Made by a program: the position numbers and the translations under genes | Shown: in pieces, positions 6,986-15,316 of the stretch | How positions within the stretch are numbered: the stretch's first letter is position 1 | Layout: the number at the start of each line of letters is the position of its first letter | From: UBA5158 sp040389045 | GTDB lineage: Bacteria; Pseudomonadota; Gammaproteobacteria; DSM-16500 | Reading direction: 5' to 3' | Assembly (NCBI GenBank): GCA_040389045.1 | Contig: JAZKAT010000015.1 | Span: forward strand, 1 to 64,000 | DNA: 64,000 nucleotides | Notes under the pieces: model-generated | The model's input: the letters and a program-made list of their open reading frames with translations, nothing else | Databases searched by the model: none | Told to the model about the DNA's origin: nothing

Positions 6986-8659
6986 CTAATGCTCTAATTT
7001 TTTATATTTCATGCGGTGCGGTTGTTTGGCTTTTTCACCCAGACGGCGTACCCGATCCGCTTCATAATCACTATAACTACCGGTAAAAAACTCCACCGCG
7101 TTATCATCAGTGAAAGCCAGAATATGCGTAGCCACACGGTCCAGGAACCAGCGATCATGCGAAATAATCAGTGCGCTGCCAGGGAAACTCAAAATAGCTT
7201 CTTCCAGCGCACGCAAGGTTTCCACATCCAAATCGTTGGTAGGCTCATCGAGCAGCAATACATTTCCGCCACTGCTAAGCAGCTTGGCCAAATGCACGCG
7301 ATTGCGTTCGCCCCCCGACAAGTCTTGAATGAATTTTTGCTGGTCGGTGCCTTTAAAGTTAAAGCGTCCCACGTAAGCACGGGATTGCATTTGAAAGGTA
7401 CCAATCGTCATAATATCCTGGCCTTCAGAAATCTCCTGCCACACCGTGTTTTTACCATTTAATGAATCACGGCTTTGATCAACATGGGAGAGTTTTACGG
7501 ATTCACCAATGATAATACTGCCACTGTCAGGCTGTTCCAGACCCATCAGTAATTTAAATAAAGTGGATTTGCCGGCGCCATTAGGCCCAATGATACCGAC
7601 CACCGCACCGGGTGGAATATCCAGACTTAAATTTTCAAATAAAACCTTATCACTAAATTGTTTGCCCAAATCACGCAACTCAATAACTTTGTCACCTAAG
7701 CGTGGGCCTGGCGGGATATAGAGTTCTTGCGTTTCACTGCGCTTTTGAAATTCTTTGGAATTCAATTCTTCAAATCTGGCTAAGCGCGCTTTGCTTTTCG
7801 CCTGACGGCCTTTGGCATTGGTGCGTACCCATTCCAATTCTGCTTTTAAGGCTTTTTGGTGAGAGGCTTCTTGACGTTCTTCCTGTCCCAGACGTTGTTC
7901 TTTTTGCTCAAGCCAGGAGGAATAATTACCTTCATAGGGAATGCCTTGACCGCGATCTAATTCCAAAATCCAGCTGGCGGCATTATCGAGAAAATATCTA
8001 TCATGGGTCACGGCAACTACTGTGCCGGGATAATCATGTAAAAAGCGTTCCAGCCAATCCACGCTTTCCGCATCCAAATGGTTAGTCGGCTCATCCAGCA
8101 ACAACATATCGGGTTTGGATAATAACAAGCGGCACAAGGCTACCCGTCTACGCTCACCACCTGATAATTTGGTGACATCCGCTTCCCATGGCGGCAACCG
8201 TAAAGCGTCCGCGGCAATTTCCAGTTTACGTTCTAATTCCCAGGCACCGGCTGATTCAATTTGCTGTTGTAAATCGCCTTGTTCTTCCAGCAATTTATTC
8301 ATTTCATCTTCGCTCATGGGTTCAGCGAATTTCATGCTGATATCGTTAAAGCGGTTCAATAAGTCTAATGTTTCACCTACGGCTTCTTCAATGTTGCCAC
8401 GCACGGTTTTGTTCGGGTCTAATTGGGGTTCCTGAGGCAGATAACCAATTTTAATCCCCGGCTGCGGCCGGGCTTCACCATTAATTTCCTTATCAAGGCC
8501 TGCCATAATTTTTAACAGGGTCGATTTCCCCGAGCCATTTAGACCGAGTACCCCAATCTTTGCGCCAGGGTAAAATGACAGCCAAATATTTTTCAGGATT
8601 TCCCGTTTAGGGGGAACGACTTTGCCAACGCCTTGCATGGTATAAATAAATTGAGCCAT
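6986..8659 (-). CDS. ettA: Energy-dependent translational throttle protein EttA (ABC-F)
   Basis: ABC-F ATPase of 557 residues, the usual EttA length, which binds the ribosomal E site and gates the first steps of elongation according to ATP/ADP. Two ABC cassettes are visible: Walker A Gly-Leu-Asn-Gly-Ser-Gly-Lys-Ser and Gly-Pro-Asn-Gly-Ala-Gly-Lys-Ser, and two Leu-Ser-Gly-Gly-Glu-Arg signatures, joined by the charged linker with Gly-Arg-Gln-Ala-Lys-Ser-Lys-Ala-Arg. There are no membrane segments. I start it at ATG 8659 (Met-Ala-Gln-Phe-Ile-Tyr-Thr-Met), where EttA homology begins; the open frame upstream to 8755 encodes Asp-Ser-Arg-Leu-Arg-Gly-Asn-Asp, a typical translation of the neighbouring REP repeat. 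Confidence 0.95.
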   Translation of the reverse strand: MAQFIYTMQGVGKVVPPKREILKNIWLSFYPGAKIGVLGLNGSGKSTLLKIMAGLDKEINGEARPQPGIKIGYLPQEPQLDPNKTVRGNIEEAVGETLDLLNRFNDISMKFAEPMSEDEMNKLLEEQGDLQQQIESAGAWELERKLEIAADALRLPPWEADVTKLSGGERRRVALCRLLLSKPDMLLLDEPTNHLDAESVDWLERFLHDYPGTVVAVTHDRYFLDNAASWILELDRGQGIPYEGNYSSWLEQKEQRLGQEERQEASHQKALKAELEWVRTNAKGRQAKSKARLARFEELNSKEFQKRSETQELYIPPGPRLGDKVIELRDLGKQFSDKVLFENLSLDIPPGAVVGIIGPNGAGKSTLFKLLMGLEQPDSGSIIIGESVKLSHVDQSRDSLNGKNTVWQEISEGQDIMTIGTFQMQSRAYVGRFNFKGTDQQKFIQDLSGGERNRVHLAKLLSSGGNVLLLDEPTNDLDVETLRALEEAILSFPGSALIISHDRWFLDRVATHILAFTDDNAVEFFTGSYSDYEADRVRRLGEKAKQPHRMKYKKLEH

Positions 8660-8727
8660 AGAGAATTCTTCGTATTTTGTTGAGGGGTGCATTATCTTTG
8701 AATTCGGGTAGGGGTGCAACAAGCACT

Positions 8728-8818
8728 TGTCATTCCCGCGCAGGCGGGAATCCATTACGAGAATTTCACCAATATTGACGTTCCCAGGAATGGATTCCCG
8801 CCTGCGCGGGAATGACAG
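8728..8818. repeat. REP/BIME-like element, copy 1
   Basis: Two inverted arms of about 29 bases (8728-8756 and 8789-8818), each itself a hairpin ATTCCCGC-GCAG-GCGGGAAT flanked by GTCA and CCATT. The 32-base spacer is not shared with copies 2 and 3. It lies upstream of ettA and downstream of the serB-like gene. Confidence 0.9.
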
Positions 8819-8826
8819 CGTGGCAA

Positions 8827-9582
8827 TTATAGCATCTGAACATGACCCTCATCTATCCCTAGCTCACCCTGCTCATAAAGCTCCAACCCATCACCCACCA
8901 ACTTCTCCTTCTCCCCCGCCGTCAAAATCAACGGTACCAACGGCATCATCGAAGGTGACTTGATATAAAAATCACACTGCTCAGCGACTTTTTCATAATA
9001 AAATGCGCCACCATAACCGACAAAACGGGCGACCAATGGCATCACCGCCAAATCATTCATGCCATCACCTACATAAGCGATGGCCGGATGTTTTTGCCTG
9101 ATAGCCGCGACAATTTCGCGTTTACCCTGATTATTCGCCAAGGGTGAAGTGTGATTGAAATCCACATAATTCCCTTGCGCATCAAATTCAATTTCCACCG
9201 CAAAAATATGCGCGGCGGGCACTTGCAGTAATTCACCCAATCCGGCCACCGCGGGATAAAGCCCCGCCGAAACAATATAAACCGATTTGCCAAGCTGTTG
9301 AAATAATTGAATCAGCCGCTCTATACCCACTACTCTTTGTTCGAAATAATGTTGCGCCAACGCCAGCACTTGCGCGCGCGTAGGCTGCACTAATTGCAGT
9401 CGCTGCTGATATAACGATTCATTCAATCCAGTTTCGCCCATGGCATGCGCCGTCAATTCTTTGACTTTCGCGCCTACGCCATTTTGCGTGGCCAACTCAT
9501 CTATGCCTTCAATTCTGCTTAGCGTTCCATCACAATCAAACACAATGGCGTCTACCGGTGTCTGCAACCTCCAATTTGGCAT
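8827..9582 (-). CDS. serB: SerB-like phosphoserine phosphatase (HAD family)
   Basis: A 251-residue HAD phosphatase. Motif I Phe-Asp-Cys-Asp-Gly-Thr-Leu-Ser at residues 15-22, motif II Val-Ser-Ala-Gly-Leu, and motif IV Tyr-Val-Gly-Asp-Gly-Met-Asn-Asp are all present, as expected for phosphoserine phosphatase, which releases L-serine from phosphoserine. It lacks the ACT-like N-terminal part of E. coli SerB and is nearer to short SerB-like enzymes. It is divergent from serA across 85 bases, so the pair supplies the first and last steps of serine synthesis; serC is not in the window. A cytosolic location is expected as there is no signal peptide. Confidence 0.8.
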   Translation of the reverse strand: MPNWRLQTPVDAIVFDCDGTLSRIEGIDELATQNGVGAKVKELTAHAMGETGLNESLYQQRLQLVQPTRAQVLALAQHYFEQRVVGIERLIQLFQQLGKSVYIVSAGLYPAVAGLGELLQVPAAHIFAVEIEFDAQGNYVDFNHTSPLANNQGKREIVAAIRQKHPAIAYVGDGMNDLAVMPLVARFVGYGGAFYYEKVAEQCDFYIKSPSMMPLVPLILTAGEKEKLVGDGLELYEQGELGIDEGHVQML

Positions 9583-9667
9583 GTTCTTCCCAGAATTATT
9601 TTAAAAAAGATTTAGTTTAGCGTAGGATGCGGTAATGTAAACCCTTGTCTTTCTCGATAGGAAATAT

Positions 9668-10849
9668 ATGTTTAAAATCCAGACTCTTAATCCCATTGCC
9701 GCGGTGGGCTTGAACCAATTTCCCGCCACCCGTTATGAGGTGTCAGCAACGCAACAAAGCCCCGATGCCATTCTGGTACGTTCGCAAAACATGCATGACA
9801 TGGTTTTGCCGGATACCATTAAAGTAATCGGTCGCGCCGGCGCGGGTGTGAATAATATTCCGATAGCAGCTTTGACCACCACCGGTATTCCCGTGCTGAA
9901 CACGCCTGGTGCTAATGCCAATGCGGTACGCGAACTGGTCATTGCGGGCATGCTGTTAGCAAGCCGTAACATTTGCCAGGCTTGGAATTATGTCAATCAA
10001 CTCAATAGCAGTGATGCCGCGCTGGAAAAACAAATTGAACAAGATAAAAAACAATTCGCGGGTTTTGAATTACTCGGAAAAACCTTAGGCCTGGTGGGTC
10101 TGGGCAATATTGGTGTCAAAGTCGCTAATGCAGCGATCAGCCTGGGTATGCACGTCATCGGCTACGATCCAACCATTACTGTCAACCGGGCCTGGGAACT
10201 CTCCGCCCATGTGGAACAGGCGCGTAGTATTGATGACTTGCTGGCGCGCGCTGATTTCATCAGCTTTCATGTGCCGCTGACCGATGAAACCCGCAATATG
10301 ATTAACACTTCGCGTTTTCAAATTATGAAACCTGGGGTAGTACTACTGAATTTCGCGCGGGATGGAATTATTGATAATAAGGACCTCATTACAGCGCTCA
10401 ACGACAAGAAAGTGTTTGCTTACATTAACGATTTTCCCAACGCCGAATTAAAAAACCATCCACGCGTCATCAGCTTACCTCACTTGGGCGCATCCACTAA
10501 AGAAGCCGAAGATAACTGTGCCGTGATGATCGTGAAACAAGTACGCGATTTTCTGGAAAATGGCAGTATAAGTAACGCGGTAAATTTCCCTACGGTGGAT
10601 GCCCCGCCGCTACAGTCTGGGACACGGTTAGCGATTGTGAATGCCAATGTGCCTAATATGGTCGCGCAAATTTCCGCAAAATTGGCTGAGGCCAAGTTGA
10701 ATATTGTGAGTTTGTTAAATAAATCTCGAGACAGCATTGCCTACACCCTGATTGATGTGGACAGTGACGTGAACGAGCATTTACTCAAGCAAGTGGGAAG
10801 TATTGAAGGGGTTGCGCAAGTCCGTAAGATTTCGCCCGTGACCAGGTAA
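9668..10849 (+). CDS. serA: D-3-phosphoglycerate dehydrogenase
   Basis: A 393-residue NAD-dependent dehydrogenase of the 2-hydroxyacid family, first step of serine synthesis. The nucleotide-binding Gly-Leu-Gly-Asn-Ile-Gly is at about residues 146-151, the substrate Arg is in Asn-Phe-Ala-Arg-Asp-Gly-Ile-Ile, and the catalytic His is in Leu-Pro-His-Leu-Gly-Ala-Ser-Thr. Residues 320-393 form an ACT domain, the site where serine inhibits many PGDHs. The Tyr-Ile-Asn-Asp-Phe-Pro stretch in place of the more common Asp-Val-Phe is known to me from the short, 390-residue PGDH branch. ATAGGAAAT precedes the ATG. A hairpin follows the stop. Confidence 0.92.
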   Translation: MFKIQTLNPIAAVGLNQFPATRYEVSATQQSPDAILVRSQNMHDMVLPDTIKVIGRAGAGVNNIPIAALTTTGIPVLNTPGANANAVRELVIAGMLLASRNICQAWNYVNQLNSSDAALEKQIEQDKKQFAGFELLGKTLGLVGLGNIGVKVANAAISLGMHVIGYDPTITVNRAWELSAHVEQARSIDDLLARADFISFHVPLTDETRNMINTSRFQIMKPGVVLLNFARDGIIDNKDLITALNDKKVFAYINDFPNAELKNHPRVISLPHLGASTKEAEDNCAVMIVKQVRDFLENGSISNAVNFPTVDAPPLQSGTRLAIVNANVPNMVAQISAKLAEAKLNIVSLLNKSRDSIAYTLIDVDSDVNEHLLKQVGSIEGVAQVRKISPVTR

Positions 10850-10854
10850 AAACA

Positions 10855-10880
10855 CAACCCCGCCATTGACCGCGGGGTTG
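10855..10880 (+). terminator. Terminator hairpin after serA
   Basis: CAACCCCGC and GCGGGGTTG form a perfect 9-bp stem with an 8-base loop, starting 5 bases after the serA stop. No T-run follows directly, but a T-rich stretch begins 17 bases on. It also separates serA from the convergent 33-residue gene. Confidence 0.6.
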
Positions 10881-10891
10881 CTGAAATTCGA

Positions 10892-10993
10892 CTACTTGTT
10901 TTTTCCTTTTTCTTTTTTAGCTTTGCGTTTTTCCATCAACGATTTGGCTGGTTTTTTCTTTAAATCCTTTTTCGTATCTTTAGATTTCGACAT
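10892..10993 (-). CDS. Tiny lysine-rich protein (33 residues)
   Basis: An open frame of 34 codons from ATG 10993 to TAG 10892, preceded by the strong ribosome binding site AAGGAAG. The peptide starts Met-Ser-Lys-Ser-Lys-Asp-Thr-Lys-Lys, has a central Lys-Lys-Lys-Pro-Ala-Lys-Ser and ends in Lys-Gly-Lys-Asn-Lys; about half the residues are Lys and there are no aromatic residues. Very small Lys-rich proteins of this look are widespread in bacteria but of unknown role; nucleic-acid or ribosome binding would fit the charge. It faces serA tail to tail. The coding call rests on the good ribosome binding site and the biased composition. Confidence 0.6.
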   Translation of the reverse strand: MSKSKDTKKDLKKKPAKSLMEKRKAKKEKGKNK

Positions 10994-11078
10994 AAACACT
11001 TCCTTAAATAAATGAATACGATATTATATTACTACATTAGAACGGACTGGCAATATGTATTTAGGGAAAGGTACGAAT

Positions 11079-12050
11079 ATGACACTTTCAAAAAGACTGG
11101 CCAGAATGACGTTACTTCTTGTGCTGGGCTTGTTGCCAACTTTTGCGCATAGCGAGGCTAGCAAAGCTACCATAAATTTAACCTGCCTGCCGAGTGGAAT
11201 CTGTAACGGCAGCTTGTTATCACAGGGTAAAACCAGAACATTTCATTATTATATGCACGGCGGCGTCGGCGGAAATTTATCGAATATCTATCGTATTATC
11301 TTCGTATTACATGATTCCACTTCCGATGGTGGTAGTACTTTTGATACCAATGTACTGGGGGGAAGTTTTGATAATTTGGCTGACACTAGAGACTTTATCG
11401 TGGTTTATCCGGATGCCTATAATAACAAACGCTGGAACTTTGGCCCGGACAGCACCGTAACTGATGTCGATGATGTTGGATTTATCAAGGATTTGATGGA
11501 TTATTTCGAAAACACGCATGGCCCTTCTAAATTAAGAAAATTTGCAGTGGGAATGGCTAACGGCGGTTTGATGGTATTTCGTTTAGGCTGTGAATTATCC
11601 AATAGATTAAATGGCATCGCCGTGGTCGCTGCCACTATGCCAGTTTCACTTGCTAAAACTTGCAAACCGACCCACCCGATATCGGTATTGTTATTTGAAG
11701 GCCACGAAGATACCTTGGTTCCCAGAGATAAAAATTATATGTATGATTTCGCGGACATGCCGCCTATTGCAACACTAACCCCCGCTCAAACATTTGATTT
11801 TTGGGCAGCGATGGACCATATTACCTCCCCGCCTAAATTCATAACCGTTCCGGTTGCAAAATATGATGGGACCGAAATCTTCAAAGAAGACCGGGGGACT
11901 AAGACACTTATGGTCCGGTTATATACTATTTTCGGCGCAGGCCATACCTGGCCGGGCGGAATTCAATATCTTCCAGAAAAATACGTAGGCAAAGTGACTC
12001 ACAATCTTGAAGCTTCTCCGGTCATCGTGAATTTCTTTTACGCTCAATAG
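11079..12050 (+). CDS. Secreted PHB-depolymerase/LpqC-like esterase, nucleophile missing
   Basis: An alpha/beta hydrolase-like protein of 323 residues with a signal peptide (cut after Ala-His-Ser, about residue 25). The layout matches the LpqC / poly(3-hydroxybutyrate) depolymerase family: Tyr-Pro-Asp-Ala-Tyr near the oxyanion region, Asp-Val-Gly-Phe-Ile-Lys-Asp-Leu, an elbow, Glu-Gly-His-Glu-Asp-Thr, and Gly-Ala-Gly-His-Thr-Trp-Pro-Gly-Gly with the catalytic His. At the nucleophile elbow, where relatives have Gly-x-Ser-x-Gly, it reads Gly-Met-Ala-Asn-Gly (Ala160, codon GCT at 11556-11558), so it should not be a normal serine esterase. I chose ATG 11079, with AAAGG upstream, over ATG 11055. 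Confidence 0.75.
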   Translation: MTLSKRLARMTLLLVLGLLPTFAHSEASKATINLTCLPSGICNGSLLSQGKTRTFHYYMHGGVGGNLSNIYRIIFVLHDSTSDGGSTFDTNVLGGSFDNLADTRDFIVVYPDAYNNKRWNFGPDSTVTDVDDVGFIKDLMDYFENTHGPSKLRKFAVGMANGGLMVFRLGCELSNRLNGIAVVAATMPVSLAKTCKPTHPISVLLFEGHEDTLVPRDKNYMYDFADMPPIATLTPAQTFDFWAAMDHITSPPKFITVPVAKYDGTEIFKEDRGTKTLMVRLYTIFGAGHTWPGGIQYLPEKYVGKVTHNLEASPVIVNFFYAQ

Positions 12051-12073
12051 CTGAATTTAACAAGGAGTAGTGT

Positions 12074-12478
12074 GTGAATTTATTAAATTTATTACCTATC
12101 ATTGGCAAGTTTTTTATAGGATTTTATTTTGCGGGCGTAGGCTTTTGGAATATTTATCACTGGCGTCCCGCGCTGCGGGTATTGATAAACAAAAATATTC
12201 CTTTGCCTTTTGTGGTATTGCCGCTGGGAATTTTTTGGGAAATTACCGCGGGGACGATGATTATATTTGGTAGTTACGTTAAACTTGCGGCTTTATCGCT
12301 GATGATTTTTACGGTTATTGCCATTACTATCTATCATGATTTTTGGAACCATGAAGGCGAATTGCGCAGACTTAATATGAAAGTATTCTTAGCGAATTTA
12401 GTTATTTCATTTGGCGCATTGTTATTGTTATTAAATAACATTACACCCATTACCACATTTACAGATTTATTTACATGA
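12074..12478 (+). CDS. DoxX family membrane protein
   Basis: A 134-residue protein with four hydrophobic segments and a conserved N-terminal Gly-Lys-Phe-Phe-Ile-Gly-Phe-Tyr-Phe, plus His-Asp-Phe-Trp-Asn-His near residue 95, typical of DoxX/DoxD-like inner-membrane proteins. Their function is mostly unknown; some take part in redox or RiPP gene clusters. The start is a GTG at 12074 with AAGGAG at 12062-12067. The stop codon overlaps the start of galM (ATGA), so the two genes are translationally coupled. It is 45 kb from the bufferin-type cluster, where DoxX genes are often found. Confidence 0.8.
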   Translation: MNLLNLLPIIGKFFIGFYFAGVGFWNIYHWRPALRVLINKNIPLPFVVLPLGIFWEITAGTMIIFGSYVKLAALSLMIFTVIAITIYHDFWNHEGELRRLNMKVFLANLVISFGALLLLLNNITPITTFTDLFT

Positions 12479-13446
12479 AAAATATTAACGATCAATATAA
12501 ATTAATTAACAAACAGGGTATGCAAATCAATTTAATGAATTATGGCGCCACTTTAACTTCATTAAAAATTCCCGATAAGCGTGGCAATCTGGTTGAATTG
12601 ACTTTGGGATTTGATGAACTGGAACCTTATTTGACCCACCCTTTTTATTTTGGTTGTACCATTGGGCGTGTGGCCAACCGTATCACCAATGGTTTGTTCA
12701 AGCTGAACAATAAAAATTATCAACTAATTTGCAATGAAAATATTCACAGTCATTTACACGGCGGCAAGCAAGGCTTTGATAAAATTTTCTGGCAAAGCCG
12801 ACAACAGGATAATTCAGTTACCTTTTCACATCTTAGCGCGGCTAACGAAGAATATTATCCTGGGAATTTATCTGTTGATGTAACGTATGAATTAACCGAC
12901 GATAATGAATTAAAAATTCACTACCATGCGACCACCGACCAGGCCACTCCGGTCAATTTGACCAATCATACTTATTGGAATTTACGCGGCGCCGGGAATG
13001 GCGACATTTTAAGTCATGAACTTGAAATATTTTCCCATCAATACGTGGAAACCAATGCGAAACATTTACCTACGGGCCGTTTGCTGGGTACTCCCAATTC
13101 GCCTTTTGATTTTCGGATAGCCAAACCGATAGGCGAACGGATTAGAAAAGTGACTGGCTATGATCATTGTTATTTACTGGATGGCCAACTGGCGGCGCGG
13201 GTACGCGAGCCAAAATCCGGACGTATGATGGAAGTCCATACGACGCAACCTGGCATGCAGTTTTATTCCGGCAATTATCTGGCAAGTTACCGGATAGCCG
13301 AGTCAAGACGCACTAACCGGTGGGGGGCGTTTTGCCTTGAAACCCAGGGCTTACCTGATGCGGTAAACCATAGACTTTTTCCTTCTATTATTTTAGAGCC
13401 GGAACAGGTTTACCGGCATACGACGTCGTATAAGTTTTATTTTTGA
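12475..13446 (+). CDS. galM: Aldose 1-epimerase (mutarotase)
   Basis: A 323-residue galactose mutarotase family protein that interconverts alpha and beta anomers of aldoses. Family marks: Gly-Arg-Val-Ala-Asn-Arg-Ile, His-Gly-Gly-Lys-Gln-Gly-Phe-Asp, the catalytic His in Thr-Asn-His-Thr-Tyr-Trp-Asn-Leu, the Asp in Tyr-Asp-His-Cys-Tyr, and the catalytic Glu in Cys-Leu-Glu-Thr-Gln-Gly. No signal peptide, so it is cytosolic. It overlaps the DoxX gene by 4 bases and faces the LRV-repeat membrane protein tail to tail with no spacer (stop codons at 13446 and 13447). Confidence 0.92.
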   Translation: MKNINDQYKLINKQGMQINLMNYGATLTSLKIPDKRGNLVELTLGFDELEPYLTHPFYFGCTIGRVANRITNGLFKLNNKNYQLICNENIHSHLHGGKQGFDKIFWQSRQQDNSVTFSHLSAANEEYYPGNLSVDVTYELTDDNELKIHYHATTDQATPVNLTNHTYWNLRGAGNGDILSHELEIFSHQYVETNAKHLPTGRLLGTPNSPFDFRIAKPIGERIRKVTGYDHCYLLDGQLAARVREPKSGRMMEVHTTQPGMQFYSGNYLASYRIAESRRTNRWGAFCLETQGLPDAVNHRLFPSIILEPEQVYRHTTSYKFYF

Positions 13447-15048
13447 TTAATCATTTGAAGCTAAGGGCTGGTCAAGCGCTTTCCTCTCTGAAGTATTCGG
13501 ATAAACTCGCATTTCGGGTGCAACAGGTGCACCTTCTAAATCGCTACAAGAGGGCGTTATTTTTCTAAATTCTCGACAAATATCTAAATAGGAATTTTCA
13601 GCGCGCAAGCGCTCCGAAGCTTCCTGAGCAACACTTTCATCAGTATCATCCCGCAACTTTTTCAAAACTGAAGTAGAAGCGCTAGGCAGACAAATAATTT
13701 CCTTGCGAATTCTGCAATCCGGATAAGGCGCAAAACGATCAATGATTTCATAAGGAATATGTGGGTTGGCGGCCAAGGCGCGCAGTATAGCTAATTCTTT
13801 TTCATTCGCCAGAAAATTTAAAATATCGGCAGGTGTTTGTGGATTAATTGATAAGGCAATGAATACCGCGGTACGAGCATAGCCCTTTTTACCTGAGGCT
13901 TTCGCATAAATATCACGCGCCATGTCCTTGGTGATATGACAATTCTCTGCAAGACTTGCTAACACTTCATCCGGATCATCATTTATATCCAGGTTTTTAT
14001 AAATCGCTGCAAGCTGCAAGGGGTCGGCAATTTTTTCGGCCGGTGCAATGATTTTATTATTTGGATTCATAGTCGAGCGGTTATCGGTATCCAGATGAGA
14101 AATGCCATGCAAAAAATCCAGACGTCTTTTGGCGTCGCGTCGTACCCCTACATCGGGATCATGTTCAATTATTTTAGTTAAAATATTTTCAGATACATTT
14201 GGATACCCAATAATTGCGCGCCGAATTTCACAATCCGGGTAGGCAATTAATTGTAATAAAGCGTCCTGGGTAAATTTAAGATTATGTGAAACGGCAGATA
14301 AGTCATCTGGCTGCGCTTGAACATTTTGACTAATGGTTACCAATAATTTCTTCAGCAAATCCGACGCGGCATGCGGATTTTTAGATAGCGAGGCAAAAAT
14401 AAAATTGCGCTGCGTATCCGTCAAACTGGTATCAAGCGTACGCGCATAAACTACCCGCAATAATTGCGCTGAAGTATGGGGATTGCCCGCCAATTTTATT
14501 AACAATTGGTTAAACAAATTTGCATCATGACTAATCGCCACTTCCATATAAATTTTTTCAAGTTGCGAAGGATTGGTGCCTAATGCCGCATAATTAAGAA
14601 TTTCCTCGGCCTTAAAAATAATTTTGTAATCCAAATACCCATTTCCCATTAAATGGACCATGGCCGCGATAACTATAATGGCCATTACCATCATGCGAAA
14701 TTGTAATTTTTGGTTATTACGGTTAAGTACATTAAAAAATTCGTCTACTAGCGCCAACAAACAAAAACTGGCGGCAAAACCTAAGGGCCACGCAATAATG
14801 GCGGCGGTATGCAAACGATCGAAGGCTTGAGAAATCACGGAGGGTACAAATGAAATAGTTAACAAGAGGGCGAGGCTTGGCAAAATACTGACAATCAATG
14901 CAAAGAAACTCGCGCCAATCAGACTAAGGCGCACGATATTGCTGATTTTATGGCTGAAGCGGGTGTAACAAATCAAGCTTATAACCAATCCCAACAGTGC
15001 ACTGAAGAAAAAGAATTGATTAAAAACACTGACCGTATTGCTATTCAT
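13447..15048 (-). CDS. Membrane protein with LRV/HEAT-like repeats
   Basis: A 533-residue protein with about five membrane helices in the first 150 residues and a soluble helical C-terminal part of about 370 residues. The soluble part repeats a pattern of Asn-Pro-x-(Ser/Thr/Ala)-x-x-x-Leu-Leu, and of Tyr-Pro-Asp-Cys-(Glu/Arg)-Ile-Arg-(Arg/Lys) followed 20 residues later by Val-(Arg/Ala)-x-(Asp/Glu)-Ala, which resembles leucine-rich-repeat-variant or HEAT-type helical repeats, likely a protein-binding solenoid. I chose ATG 15048, preceded by TGGAG; an ATG at 15153 has no ribosome binding site. The function is unknown. It is divergent from the efflux operon. Confidence 0.65.
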   Translation of the reverse strand: MNSNTVSVFNQFFFFSALLGLVISLICYTRFSHKISNIVRLSLIGASFFALIVSILPSLALLLTISFVPSVISQAFDRLHTAAIIAWPLGFAASFCLLALVDEFFNVLNRNNQKLQFRMMVMAIIVIAAMVHLMGNGYLDYKIIFKAEEILNYAALGTNPSQLEKIYMEVAISHDANLFNQLLIKLAGNPHTSAQLLRVVYARTLDTSLTDTQRNFIFASLSKNPHAASDLLKKLLVTISQNVQAQPDDLSAVSHNLKFTQDALLQLIAYPDCEIRRAIIGYPNVSENILTKIIEHDPDVGVRRDAKRRLDFLHGISHLDTDNRSTMNPNNKIIAPAEKIADPLQLAAIYKNLDINDDPDEVLASLAENCHITKDMARDIYAKASGKKGYARTAVFIALSINPQTPADILNFLANEKELAILRALAANPHIPYEIIDRFAPYPDCRIRKEIICLPSASTSVLKKLRDDTDESVAQEASERLRAENSYLDICREFRKITPSCSDLEGAPVAPEMRVYPNTSERKALDQPLASND

Positions 15049-15316
15049 GTTGCTCCAGACACACGTTAATAAATGATTTTGACATGAGTTATTGACACAA
15101 ACAATAAGGGTTGGTTGTGTAAATTTGTTTTCGTTTAAGAATATATGAGTCATTTAAGTGCTGTCTGGTTTTGGTCATGACAGCCTAGTCCCTGCAATAA
15201 CACACATCGTTTGACCCACAGTTATTATAGAGGATGCCCCAGGATTTTGTTATAATGCCGATATTCTAATAGTTTCAAGTGCCTATATAATAGTAAAGAT
15301 CAAAAGGATTTGACGT

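Noticed and set aside
8660..8755. N-terminal extension of EttA by 32 residues
   Set aside because: The extension is a translation of the REP arm (Asp-Ser-Arg-Leu-Arg-Gly-Asn-Asp) and EttA homology begins exactly at ATG 8659.
12074..12478. DoxX gene as part of the bufferin-like cluster
   Set aside because: It is 45 kb away and translationally coupled to galM, so a functional link is only speculative.
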